Positions 26,430-34,522 of a stretch of 42,116 nucleotides of DNA are shown here, in pieces; position 1 is the first letter of the stretch, and the number at the start of each line of letters is the position of its first letter. The notes beneath the pieces were generated by a model. It was not told the DNA's origin. It searched no databases and saw nothing but the letters and a program-made list of their open reading frames with translations. A program made the translations under genes and the position numbers. The stretch is from NCBI GenBank assembly GCA_026985035.1, contig JALSQY010000313.1, forward strand, positions 1 through 42,116, written 5' to 3'. This DNA is from Methylothermaceae bacterium (lineage in GTDB: Bacteria; Pseudomonadota; Gammaproteobacteria; Methylococcales; Methylothermaceae).

Positions 26430-27716
26430 ATGAAAGGTCGCGTGGGAAATTGGGTGAAAAATCTTTGGTGGGTTCTATTGTTGGTTGCCGTGCATGCCTG
26501 GGGGGGGATTTATCAGACGCCGCTGCTGGAGGCGCGATGGCATGTTAGCGCTGCAAAACTGTCCTGCCAATTGAGCCATCGCATTCCGTATGTTGGGCAG
26601 GCCATTTTCCGCCACGAAGCCGGAGAGCCTCTTAGTTTTCAGCTTGTTTTGGAAAATGAAAACTCGGTCACCGATGCGTCGGTCAGAATTGGGCCGGCGC
26701 CCTGGCAGCATTATGGCGGGGTTGGAAGGCTATTGCCGGTAACCGCAGTTGACAGGCAAGGTCTGGTTGGCCAACGGTTGAGCGTGCAGGGACAAACTGC
26801 GGAGACAATGCTGGGTGGACTGGTCCAAGGCCGTTTTCCTAACTTTATATATCACAGTCATCGGAACGGCCTGGTAGATGAAACCCGGATACTGGTTTCA
26901 TCGGTGGGATTTCATGAAGTTTACGACCGGTTTCAATCGTGCCGATTGAAATTGCCCACGTTTGGATTGAAGGACTTCCAGGATCTCCGGTTTTTCTTCC
27001 GTGAACATCAAGTCGGCTTGCCAATCCGGTTGAACCGCATCTTGCCAAATCTGGCGGCCTATTTGTCTATGTTGGGAAAGGGCCGGGTTGTCGTAGTGGA
27101 CCCAGCCGCCAGGGTGAACGGCAAGGAGGGAAAACAATGGTTCCAGAAACGCTGGCAGAAAATCCGCCAGGTATTAATTGCCCATCACCTGCCATCCAAG
27201 CGTTTGGTTTCGGTCAGTCAATCCCATTCAAAAAGCAAACCTGAAATAAAAATTGAAGTCATGGGACCAGAGGGGCTCAGGCTTTATCATTATGGACGCC
27301 GCCAGCGGGTGTTGACCCCGCGGCAAAAAAAGCGGCTGTATTTTCTCGCCCGCTATGTCAAAGAATTTTTTCCGGGGCGGTTGGTGCTTCATGGTCATAG
27401 TGATGCGGCCCGCTGGCGGAGTGAAACCCAAAACCGCCGGTTGGCCAAACAATGGGCTGAAAGAATCCAGGAGTATTTACTGAAGCTAGGCGTGGAAAAA
27501 GAGCGGATTTCCATTAAAGTGTGGGGTTCGCGCCGACGAGTCGCCAGCAACCGCAGCAAAGCGGGACAGGCGCAAAACCGGCGGGTTTGGGTGGAATTTA
27601 TGGAGACGTCGGCAGCACCAACAATGACATCACAGGGTCGTCATGATTCTCTTGCTAACTGCTGTGCCAGTTCCCAATCTTCGACGCTATCTACATCTAT
27701 CGCGGCTTCGGGATAG
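26430..27716 (+). CDS. motY: MotY-like flagellar stator protein with OmpA-type C-terminus
   Basis: 428 residues. A signal-type membrane helix (about 9-25) precedes GIYQTPLLEARWHVSAAKLSCQLSHRIP, which closely resembles the N-terminus of MotY, the periplasmic T-ring protein of sodium-type (and Pseudomonas) flagellar motors. The N-terminal domain extends to about residue 260. The C-terminal OmpA-like domain (about 290-395) shows LVLHGHSDA, NRRLAKQWAERI and RISIKVWGSRR. The Arg of the usual N-x-x-L-S-x-x-R-A peptidoglycan-contact motif is Trp here, while the Asp of GHTD is kept. About 35 residues follow the OmpA domain. They overlap by 76 bases the convergent nucleotidyltransferase gene. No other flagellar gene is in the window. 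Confidence 0.75.
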   Translation: MKGRVGNWVKNLWWVLLLVAVHAWGGIYQTPLLEARWHVSAAKLSCQLSHRIPYVGQAIFRHEAGEPLSFQLVLENENSVTDASVRIGPAPWQHYGGVGRLLPVTAVDRQGLVGQRLSVQGQTAETMLGGLVQGRFPNFIYHSHRNGLVDETRILVSSVGFHEVYDRFQSCRLKLPTFGLKDFQDLRFFFREHQVGLPIRLNRILPNLAAYLSMLGKGRVVVVDPAARVNGKEGKQWFQKRWQKIRQVLIAHHLPSKRLVSVSQSHSKSKPEIKIEVMGPEGLRLYHYGRRQRVLTPRQKKRLYFLARYVKEFFPGRLVLHGHSDAARWRSETQNRRLAKQWAERIQEYLLKLGVEKERISIKVWGSRRRVASNRSKAGQAQNRRVWVEFMETSAAPTMTSQGRHDSLANCCASSQSSTLSTSIAASG

Positions 27717-28438
27717 GGAAGAACGAGAAAATGCACCCGAATGCCAAGCTTTTTTTTCACTTCCTTGACCACATCTTCGGTGCCAAGTTTCCCTAACCAA
27801 TAGCGGACTAGTGCCACAGGCCCCAAAGCACGAATCAAACGCCAGGGGTGTTTGCGTTCTTGTTCCAGTTTACGCCAAAAGCTGACTATCTTGCGTCCTT
27901 GCGGGGTGAGAAAGGCGAACAGGTTGCAGCTGCAGAAAGGGCCGTCGGCGAACCTCAAGGTGGTTCGTTTGGCTTGCGGAATCCGGGCGATTACTTCCCG
28001 GTAATGAACCAGGCCAACAACGACATCACATTCGCATTTCAGCGAATGGCTACAAAAATAATTGACAATTTCTTCCGAAAGTAATGCGCTATCCGCAGTC
28101 GTGAGGAGTATTGGACGATTTTCTCCTATGGCATCAAAAGCTGTAAGGACACTCAGGCTGGGGGAGTGTTGCGGTTCGATCCAGTTCACTTGTGTTTGAG
28201 AAATCAAGGCCTCTATTCCAGTTCCCTCCAGCATTTTTCTAGGCGGGCCGCATAAGAGGCATGCGTTGATATACGGACTTTGCCGGAGTGCGTCCAATAC
28301 GATTGCCAACATCGGCTTTCCGCCAACCTTCGCCAATGCTTTGCAAGGCATGCCCGCGGCTTTGGCGACGGGATTTTCTACTTCCCGGTCTGCGGCTAGA
28401 ACGATGGCGTCGAATTGGGGTGTAGCGGTAGATTGCAT
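27641..28438 (-). CDS. MobA-like nucleotidyltransferase of the sphingolipid locus
   Basis: 265 residues of the NTP-transferase fold. The N-terminal loop is atypical: IVLAADREVENPVAKAAG then CKALAKVGGKPML, with the Lys of the sugar-nucleotidyltransferase signature kept but the usual GGxGxR absent. The metal-binding Asp is in ILLTTADSALL. A C-terminal helical part with a VDVDSVEDWELAQ-like end (AAIDVDSVEDWELAQQL) is typical of the family. The ATG lies one base past the stop of the GNAT-fold gene, so the two are coupled. It may activate a lipid head group as a CDP- or NDP-compound (inference). It is not a molybdopterin enzyme by context. Confidence 0.75.
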   Translation of the reverse strand: MQSTATPQFDAIVLAADREVENPVAKAAGMPCKALAKVGGKPMLAIVLDALRQSPYINACLLCGPPRKMLEGTGIEALISQTQVNWIEPQHSPSLSVLTAFDAIGENRPILLTTADSALLSEEIVNYFCSHSLKCECDVVVGLVHYREVIARIPQAKRTTLRFADGPFCSCNLFAFLTPQGRKIVSFWRKLEQERKHPWRLIRALGPVALVRYWLGKLGTEDVVKEVKKKLGIRVHFLVLPYPEAAIDVDSVEDWELAQQLARES

Positions 28439-28439
28439 A

Positions 28440-29585
28440 TCAGGTCAAGGATTTTTGATAGATTCGATAGCGTTTGTAGCATTGCCCGCCCAGGCTTTCT
28501 ATGATACCCCGGATACGTTGATTGTCTTCCAGAATCCACGATAATTCCATTTGTTGGATGCCTTTGCGGAGAACGGGTTGGCGCAGGGATTCAATTAGCA
28601 GATAGGCAATTGCCGCCCCCATGAGATTGTTTCGGTAGCGTCTTCGCACCCCCATTAACGGAATCCGTCCTTTGTTGGGATAAGCGGTATTCCAGCGCCA
28701 CAACAGCTTGAGCCAGCCCAGTGGCATGAGCTTGCCGTCTAAATCCTGGATCAGTTGATTCAAGTCGGGCATGGCAATGATCATACCCACTGCTTCTCCT
28801 TGATACTCGGCAATTTGGACGAAATCATCATCAATCACAAATCTCAAGGTGGATCCAATCTCCTGAAATTCCTCCTTGGTGAAAGGTACAAAGCCCCAAT
28901 TGTCGGCCCAGGCATCGTTGAAAATTTCCCGCAGTAATTCAAATTCCTCTTGCAAGCGGGAACGCCGCAAGGGCCGGACATGGAATTCCTTTGCTGCCTT
29001 GCGGCTGAGATTGGCAACTGCTTTGGGTGGCGGGAGATTCGCATCAATGAGAAAGGCGAGCAAATCTTTGGCCGCACTGTAGTTCAATGCCTCTAGTTGG
29101 CTGGCATAATAGGGCGGGTTATAAGGCATCATGAAAACAGGCGGCGTTTCAAAGCCTTCCACCAATAAGCCGCATTCCTGATTAATGGATAAATTAAAAG
29201 GACCTTGGATCGTTTCGATTCCCTGCTCATGCAACCAACTTTCTGCAAGCTCCAGGAGCAGAGTAAAAACCGATGAATCATCAATGGACTCCAGCAGACC
29301 AAAAAACCCGGTGGGTGGATCGTGGTGCTGCAGATGCAGCGCATCAATCTGTGCGCTGATGCGGCCAACAGGCCGATCCCCTTTAAAAACTATCCATGCT
29401 TGCCAGCGGGCATGGGAAAAATAGGGGTTTTTGGCGGATAAATGAAGACGCCGTTCCAATTTTAGAGGCGGGGTCCATTGGGGATCGTTTTGATATATCA
29501 ACCAAGGCACCGCAATAAAACGATTCAAGTCCCGGGAATTTTGGACGGGGTATGTTTTTAAAAGCTTTTTTGAGGGGGAAGACAC
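28440..29585 (-). CDS. GNAT-fold acyltransferase, candidate bacterial ceramide synthase
   Basis: 381 residues with an acyl-CoA N-acyltransferase-like C-terminal half (EYQGEAVGMIIAMPDL, NNLMGAAIAYLLIESL, LSWILEDNQRIRGIIESLGG). The N-terminal half carries FIAVPWLIYQNDPQWTPPL, GPFNLSINQECGLLVEGF and PPVFMMPYNPPYY. This architecture matches, from memory, the GNAT-family protein identified as bacterial ceramide synthase (bCerS) in Caulobacter, which N-acylates 3-ketosphinganine. It lies divergent from the acyl ligase, ACP and serine palmitoyltransferase genes, and next to the nucleotidyltransferase. Without that context it would be called only a GNAT-family protein. Confidence 0.68.
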   Translation of the reverse strand: MSSPSKKLLKTYPVQNSRDLNRFIAVPWLIYQNDPQWTPPLKLERRLHLSAKNPYFSHARWQAWIVFKGDRPVGRISAQIDALHLQHHDPPTGFFGLLESIDDSSVFTLLLELAESWLHEQGIETIQGPFNLSINQECGLLVEGFETPPVFMMPYNPPYYASQLEALNYSAAKDLLAFLIDANLPPPKAVANLSRKAAKEFHVRPLRRSRLQEEFELLREIFNDAWADNWGFVPFTKEEFQEIGSTLRFVIDDDFVQIAEYQGEAVGMIIAMPDLNQLIQDLDGKLMPLGWLKLLWRWNTAYPNKGRIPLMGVRRRYRNNLMGAAIAYLLIESLRQPVLRKGIQQMELSWILEDNQRIRGIIESLGGQCYKRYRIYQKSLT

Positions 29586-29977
29586 TTGTTGTATTTTGGC
29601 AAAAGAAAACTAGAAATAGTTTATTCTAATGGAAAGATGTTGGTTTGTAGCAGAATGTTGTTTAGTTGTTTGTCAGATACTATTGATTGTTTTCTCGCAA
29701 CAGGCTATTATTTTAATAACTGGTTAAAACGAGATCACAAGCTTTCTGAAGGTTAGCAGTGCGCTTGTTTCTGAATCGGCGGCAATGCTATGATGTTGCA
29801 GATTCAGCAAATAGCCCGGCTTTCGCAAGAAAGCAACTAACGTATTTTAGCAACAGGAAATCGCAGGGAAAGCGTTTTGCTACTCAATGGACGGTTTAGG
29901 GGTTGGTTTAGCCATCACCTGTTGCTTTGGACACAGCAACTGTTCGATTTTTGTTTAAGAATAAAGGGGAGAGGCTC
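29586..29977 (+). promoter_or_regulatory. Divergent intergenic region with promoter and structured leader
   Basis: A 390-base AT-rich region between the two arms of the sphingolipid locus. A good sigma-70 promoter faces right: TTGATT (29683-29688), 17 bases, TATTAT (29706-29711), start near 29718. The resulting leader of about 260 bases can form CTGAATC/GATTCAG (29771-29777 with 29801-29807) and a GNRA-capped hairpin GCTTTC-GCAA-GAAAGC (29819-29834). No promoter was firmly assigned for the leftward arm. Confidence 0.5.
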
Positions 29978-31759
29978 TTGGGTGCTCAAGCTACGCCAAC
30001 TGAAAATACTCTGCCTTTGCGACCTGCCGATTTTTCCACGCTCGCGGAAGCTTTGGATTATGCCGCATTAGGCCAAACTGGATGTAATTTCTACAACGGC
30101 CGGGGAGAGCTCTACGAGGCATTGCCCTACGCCAGATTACGGGAAGAAGCGCTTATCCTGGCGCGGCGATTGGCCGGCTTGAATCTCGAAAGAGAATCCC
30201 GCGTGGCGTTAGTTGCCGAAACAAATCCCGATTTCATGCGTTTTTTCTTTGCATGTCAGTATGCCGGCTTGATTCCCGTGCCACTGCCTATTCCGTTTAG
30301 TCTGGGCAGCCATCAAGCTTATGTGCGCCAGCTGCGGGCGATGTTGAAAAGTTGTAAGCCAAGCATTGCCATGGCGCCGGAAGGTTTTGCTTCCTTTCTG
30401 AGTGAAGCCACGGAAGGCTTGGAAATCCAGTATTTCGGCACGCCTGATGATTTCGATGAGTTGCCCGAAGTGGGAACTGACCTGCAGCCATTGCGATCCC
30501 ACGAGCTGGCCTACTTGCAGTACACTTCCGGAAGCACCCGTTTCCCCAGGGGTGTCATGATCAAACAAGCGGCGGTAATGGATAATCTGGCGGGCATTGC
30601 CCAGCACGGTGTCAAATTGCGCCCTGGAGATCGCGCGGTTTCCTGGTTGCCTTTTTACCATGATATGGGATTGGTAGGCTTGATGTTGACGCCCGTGGCA
30701 TCTCAGGTTTCGGTGGATTATTTGGGTACGCGTGAGTTTGCCATGCGCCCTCGCCAATGGTTGGGATTAATGTCGAAGAATAAAGCGACTATTTCCTTCG
30801 GTCCTCCATTTGGCTATGAATTATGTCAGCGTCGGTTGCGCCCGGGCGAGGCAGAAAAGTTTGACTTGAGTGCTTGGCGAGTGGCTGGCGTGGGTGCGGA
30901 AATGATTCGGACCGAAGCTTTGGACCGTTTTGCCGAAGCATTGGCACCTGCCGGATTTGATAAGGGAGCCTTCTTGCCCTGTTATGGCATGGCAGAGTGT
31001 TCTCTTGCGGTTACCTTTGCTCCCTTGGGTCAAGGCTTGAAGACGGATGTCGTGGATGCCGACAGGTTGGCCTACGACAGCCTTGCAGTTCCTTCTTCCT
31101 CAACGGTAGCCAAAGAAGTGAGGAAGTTTGTCGATTGTGGCCACTTGCTTCCGGGTTTTGAATTGAAAATCAAAGACGATCACGGTAACGAGTTGCCGGA
31201 CCGTCAAATCGGTACAGTGTATCTTAGAGGACCCAGCGTGATGTCGGGCTATTTTGAAGAGCCCGGTATTACTCAGGAAGTGTTGAGTGAGGATGGTTGG
31301 CTGAATACGGGGGATTTGGGGTATTTGGTCGGTGATCGTTTGTACCTTACCGGCCGTGAAAAGGATTTGATAATCGTCAATGGCCGGAATATTTGGCCCC
31401 AGGACTTGGAATATTTGGCGGAGCAGCAGCCCGAAGTGCGTCCTGGAGATGCATTGGCATTTGGTGTGCCTGGCCCTAACGGGGGCGATCTGACCGTTCT
31501 CGTTGTCCAATGCCGGGAAACAGATGATGCCAAGCGCAAGGATTTGCTGAACCGCATTCGTAGCCGGGTTCGCTCGGAAGTCGGCGTCGATTGCATGATT
31601 GAGCTGGTACCACTGCACACGTTGCCGCGGACTTCATCCGGTAAGTTGTCTCGCTCCAAGGCGCGACAAAACTTTATTGCAACCCATGATTTTTCCATGA
31701 TCGGGGTAGGCAATAGCGAGGAGCAGACTCGGCCCGCAGCCGACCGCCGTGCCATCTAA
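29978..31759 (+). CDS. Fatty acyl-AMP ligase / acyl-ACP synthetase of the sphingolipid locus
   Basis: 593 residues from a TTG at 29978, behind GGGGAGAGG; a TTG at 29927 in frame has no ribosome site. An ANL-superfamily adenylate-forming enzyme: P-loop-like YTSGSTRFPRG (about 182-192), SWLPFYHDMGLVG, PCYGMAECSL, DGWLNTGDLGYL and TGREKDLIIVNGRN. The SWLPxxHDMGL form is typical of fatty acyl-AMP ligases, which load acyl-adenylates onto carrier proteins. The C-terminus has LPRTSSGKLSR with the catalytic Lys. With the ACP and serine palmitoyltransferase downstream it matches the acyl-ACP synthetase of ceramide loci. The next gene overlaps its end by 11 bases. Confidence 0.88.
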   Translation: MGAQATPTENTLPLRPADFSTLAEALDYAALGQTGCNFYNGRGELYEALPYARLREEALILARRLAGLNLERESRVALVAETNPDFMRFFFACQYAGLIPVPLPIPFSLGSHQAYVRQLRAMLKSCKPSIAMAPEGFASFLSEATEGLEIQYFGTPDDFDELPEVGTDLQPLRSHELAYLQYTSGSTRFPRGVMIKQAAVMDNLAGIAQHGVKLRPGDRAVSWLPFYHDMGLVGLMLTPVASQVSVDYLGTREFAMRPRQWLGLMSKNKATISFGPPFGYELCQRRLRPGEAEKFDLSAWRVAGVGAEMIRTEALDRFAEALAPAGFDKGAFLPCYGMAECSLAVTFAPLGQGLKTDVVDADRLAYDSLAVPSSSTVAKEVRKFVDCGHLLPGFELKIKDDHGNELPDRQIGTVYLRGPSVMSGYFEEPGITQEVLSEDGWLNTGDLGYLVGDRLYLTGREKDLIIVNGRNIWPQDLEYLAEQQPEVRPGDALAFGVPGPNGGDLTVLVVQCRETDDAKRKDLLNRIRSRVRSEVGVDCMIELVPLHTLPRTSSGKLSRSKARQNFIATHDFSMIGVGNSEEQTRPAADRRAI

Positions 31760-32687
31760 GAAGGTTATTGGGCCGACCGTTTCCATCACCGGAGTCACCG
31801 GTTTCATAGGTGCCGCCGTTGCGCGAAAATTGGCCGGACAAGGGTGGCGTGTAAGGGCCCTGGTCCGGCCAGGATCAGAAAAAAAGCTTCCCGCAGATTT
31901 AACTTATGAAGTTTTCAGTGGGACCCTAGATGATATCTCCGCATTGGAACAATTGGTGTCTGGTTCAGATGCCGTGGTTCATTGTGCAGGTCTGGTGCGG
32001 GGACTTACCCAAGCGGAATTTGATGCAGTCAATGTGGCGGGTGTCGAGCGTTTGGCCCAAGTTACCGCCGCTTGTGCCCGCTCCCCTAAAGTCATTTTTT
32101 TTTCCTCCCTGGCCGCCCGTGAACCTCTTTTGTCTCCTTATGCCCTGAGTAAACAGCGGGGGGAGGCCGTATTGATGGATAACAACAATTTTTCATGGGT
32201 GATATTGCGTCCTCCGGCGGTTTATGGTCCAGGGGACCGCGAGTTGTTACCTCTGCTCAAGTTCTTTGCATCTGGATTTGCACCGGTGTTAGGTCCCACG
32301 GAGGCCCGGTTTTCGTTGCTTTATGTGGAAGATTTGGCGGATGCTGTTTCCACGCTATTGCATGAATTTCCAGAAGGAGAAGTCCTGGAGTTGGACGATG
32401 GTCGGGAAGGTGGGTACGATTGGCAGGAAGTGATTGATATTGCTAGGCGAGTACGGGGCAAGCCCATTGTATCTGTGCCGGTGCCCGGATGGCTGCTTCA
32501 CTCTGTTGCTTTGCTTTCTGCGGGATCGGCGAGGGTTTTGGGTTATCCTCCCATGCTGACTCGTGGTAAAGTCAATGAGTTGCGCCATCGAAACTGGGTT
32601 TGCGATACTGCCAAAATAAACCGTCTGCTCACATGGAGTCCCCAGGTACAATTTGAGCAGGGGTTTCGGTTGGCGCTGGCAAACTGA
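31749..32687 (+). CDS. cerR: NAD-dependent epimerase/dehydratase, CerR-like ketosphinganine/ceramide reductase
   Basis: 312 residues, extended/atypical SDR. The nucleotide-binding motif SITGVTGFIGAAVARKLAGQ is near the N-terminus. The active-site pair is in SPYALSKQRGEAVL, and ILRPPAVYGPGDRELLPLL and LLYVEDLADAV are typical of the family. In Caulobacter a protein of this class, CerR, reduces the 3-keto group during ceramide synthesis. Assignment here rests on the fold plus its place between the acyl ligase and ACP genes. The start is GTG at 31749, overlapping the ligase gene by 11 bases. A general sugar epimerase is the alternative. Confidence 0.75.
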   Translation: MPSKKVIGPTVSITGVTGFIGAAVARKLAGQGWRVRALVRPGSEKKLPADLTYEVFSGTLDDISALEQLVSGSDAVVHCAGLVRGLTQAEFDAVNVAGVERLAQVTAACARSPKVIFFSSLAAREPLLSPYALSKQRGEAVLMDNNNFSWVILRPPAVYGPGDRELLPLLKFFASGFAPVLGPTEARFSLLYVEDLADAVSTLLHEFPEGEVLELDDGREGGYDWQEVIDIARRVRGKPIVSVPVPGWLLHSVALLSAGSARVLGYPPMLTRGKVNELRHRNWVCDTAKINRLLTWSPQVQFEQGFRLALAN

Positions 32688-32696
32688 TGTGCAGAT

Positions 32697-32891
32697 CCTA
32701 GCCCGGAGATTTCACCAGTATCCCGGATGATGGCGCAGGACAGACGCGCCTGGACCAGCCAGGGCTGGGATAGAATTTGGGCCGGGAACAAAATGGTTCT
32801 TGCCTTTTGTTGCGAATAAACATGATTTCTGTTTATACATCAGTTGCTTATCCTGAGGTCCAAAGCCGGCTGGTGAAATATCCGGGCTAGG
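32697..32891. mobile_element. MITE-like element with 22-bp terminal inverted repeats
   Basis: The left end (32697-32718) starts CCTAGCCCGGAGATTTCACC and the right end (32870-32891) is its reverse complement with one mismatch in 22 positions. The interior of about 150 bases has no credible ORF. The same terminal sequence occurs as a near-perfect palindrome at 41900-41951, so the termini are dispersed in this genome. The ends begin CCTAG, as in some IS1380-type elements, but this affiliation is only a guess. No clear target duplication was recognised. Confidence 0.65.
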
Positions 32892-33007
32892 CAAGCTTTG
32901 ACTGACTCAGAGCTTGCCGCAGGGCATGGATGCGTTACCAAAGCCAATTACTATAAGCGATGGGTTTTCGTTCTCTGATAAGTCAGGTCCGGATGGTCTC
33001 TATTGGG

Positions 33008-33038
33008 TTGACAATCTATGACAGCGTGCCACTATGAA
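33008..33038 (+). promoter_or_regulatory. Possible promoter of the acp-spt-ABC genes
   Basis: A consensus -35 TTGACA (33008-33013) is followed by TATGAA (33033-33038) with 19-base spacing, or by ACTATG with 17-base spacing. Either would start transcription shortly before the ACP start codon at 33064. The -10 match is mediocre. Confidence 0.35.
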
Positions 33039-33063
33039 TGAGTTTTAGCGCACTTGTGAAATT

Positions 33064-33312
33064 ATGAAATCCTACGAAGAAATCTTGGCTGAATTGATCA
33101 ATTTGATACGTCCCATGGTGCCCAATGCCAACGAGTTATCTCCCGATATGGAGTTGGTGGATAATTTGGGGCTGGACTCCATGAAAGTCATGAACCTTTT
33201 GCAAGAAATCGAGGATCAGTTTGATGTGTCAATTCCTCTTAACGTCTTGCCGGATGTAAGAACCGTCGGGGATCTTGCCCACAAGATTCACCAAATTCTT
33301 GAGCGCGAATGA
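33064..33312 (+). CDS. Acyl carrier protein of the sphingolipid locus
   Basis: 82 residues, acidic and helical, the usual ACP size. The phosphopantetheine attachment site is Ser39 in DNLGLDSMKVMNLL. The rest follows the four-helix ACP pattern (EEILAELINLIRPMV, EIEDQFDVSIPLN, VRTVGDLAHKIHQIL). Its stop overlaps the start of the serine palmitoyltransferase gene by 4 bases. It is therefore probably a dedicated carrier that delivers acyl groups from the upstream ligase to serine palmitoyltransferase, and not the fatty-acid-synthesis AcpP. Confidence 0.93.
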   Translation: MKSYEEILAELINLIRPMVPNANELSPDMELVDNLGLDSMKVMNLLQEIEDQFDVSIPLNVLPDVRTVGDLAHKIHQILERE

Positions 33313-34514
33313 ATCTGTTCGACAAATTCAAGCCGCTTTTGGCCGCAAGAGCCGAGCTGAGTGATATCGGTGTTGACCCATTCAATGTCAAGGTGGAAAA
33401 AATCCTTTCTCCCACCGAGGCGATTGTCAACGGCCACCGGGTGATTCTGGCGGGCACCAATAATTATTTGGGGCTGACTTTTCATCCTGAGTGTATTGCC
33501 GCAGCGGAAAATGCGTTACGGGAGCAAGGTTGTGGCACTACTGGCTCGCGAATGGCCAATGGCAATTATGCGGATCATCTGGCCTTGGAGCGGGAGTTTG
33601 CCGAATTTTATGACAAACCCTTTGCCATGGTGTTTTCCACTGGCTACTTGGCAAACTTGGCGATTCTCTCCACCGTCCCTGGCGCTGATGATGTCATTTT
33701 GATTGATTCCGACAGCCACGCCAGTATTTATGATGGTTGCCGCATGAGCAGTGCGGAGGTGATCCGGTTCCGTCACAACGATGTTGACGATCTGGCCAAG
33801 CGTCTGCGGCGCTTGAAAGACCGGGCCAGCCGAACTTTAATCGTGGTGGAAGGTATCTACAGCATGCTGGGGGACGTTGCCCCGCTTAAGGAAATGGCCG
33901 CGGTCAAACAAGAATTCGGTGCTTGCTTGATGGTGGACGAGGCTCATTCCCTGGGAGTGCTGGGAGAAACGGGCCGAGGTGTCGCTCAGGCAGAGAATGT
34001 GGAAGACCAGGTCGATTTCATCGTCGGGACTTTCAGTAAGAGTCTTGGATCGATTGGGGGCTATTGCGTCAGTCATCACCCTGAGCTTGAAATTCTTCGC
34101 TACGCCGCGCGGCCGTATATTTTCACTGCTTCTTCTTCGCCATCCTTGATTGCTTCAACCCGGGTAGCCCTGCGGCTATTGCAAGAGGGTAGCGGGCTGA
34201 GGGAAAAATTATGGAACAACGCCCATCGTTTTTATGAGGGACTGAAAAAACTTGGCTGTCAGCTCGGGCCTCGGGTGAGCCCAGTGATTCCCATTATGCT
34301 CGGGGAATCACGGCAAGAGTCCATTGCTATTTGGCATGATTTATTGCAAAACGGGGCATACGTCAATTTGGTGATGCCGCCGGCATCCCCCGATACCCGG
34401 TGCATGCTCCGGTGCAGCATGAGTGCTGCCCATTCGCCCGAGCAATTAGATGCCTTGCTCGAAATTTTTGCCAGGGTGCTCTCTGCCCGTGGCATGGAAA
34501 ACCGGGTTTCTTGA
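33309..34514 (+). CDS. spt: Serine palmitoyltransferase-like alpha-oxoamine synthase
   Basis: 401 residues, fold-type I PLP enzyme of the alpha-oxoamine synthase family. The PLP Lys is K244 in GTFSKSLGSIGGY. Other signatures are ILAGTNNYLGLTFHP, GTTGSRMANGN, H137 in DSDSHASIYDG and VDEAHSLG (Asp210, His213). The family joins an acyl thioester to an amino acid, and serine palmitoyltransferase starts sphingolipid synthesis by condensing an acyl group with serine. The start overlaps the ACP stop. BioF, KBL and HemA are relatives. The dedicated ACP, fatty acyl ligase, CerR-like and CerS-like neighbours favour serine palmitoyltransferase. Confidence 0.85.
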   Translation: MNLFDKFKPLLAARAELSDIGVDPFNVKVEKILSPTEAIVNGHRVILAGTNNYLGLTFHPECIAAAENALREQGCGTTGSRMANGNYADHLALEREFAEFYDKPFAMVFSTGYLANLAILSTVPGADDVILIDSDSHASIYDGCRMSSAEVIRFRHNDVDDLAKRLRRLKDRASRTLIVVEGIYSMLGDVAPLKEMAAVKQEFGACLMVDEAHSLGVLGETGRGVAQAENVEDQVDFIVGTFSKSLGSIGGYCVSHHPELEILRYAARPYIFTASSSPSLIASTRVALRLLQEGSGLREKLWNNAHRFYEGLKKLGCQLGPRVSPVIPIMLGESRQESIAIWHDLLQNGAYVNLVMPPASPDTRCMLRCSMSAAHSPEQLDALLEIFARVLSARGMENRVS

Positions 34515-34522
34515 GGCGTGAT

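Larger units (their letters stand above)
32688..33063. other. Non-coding gap holding a MITE-like element, a hairpin and a possible promoter
   Basis: This 376-base gap splits the rightward arm of the sphingolipid locus. It contains a 195-base inverted-repeat element (32697-32891), then a hairpin GGCAAGCT/AGCTTGCC (32890-32897 with 32911-32918). A possible promoter lies just before the ACP gene. No coding sequence is supported. Confidence 0.7.

Noticed and set aside
32890-32918. Hairpin GGCAAGCT/AGCTTGCC as an intrinsic terminator after cerR
   Set aside because: It is not followed by a T-run and has a 13-base loop; it is noted only as part of the gap.
33309-34514. Calling the alpha-oxoamine synthase BioF (biotin synthesis)
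   Set aside because: No other bio gene is near, while a dedicated ACP, a fatty acyl ligase and CerR/CerS-like genes are; full active-site comparison would still be needed to exclude it.
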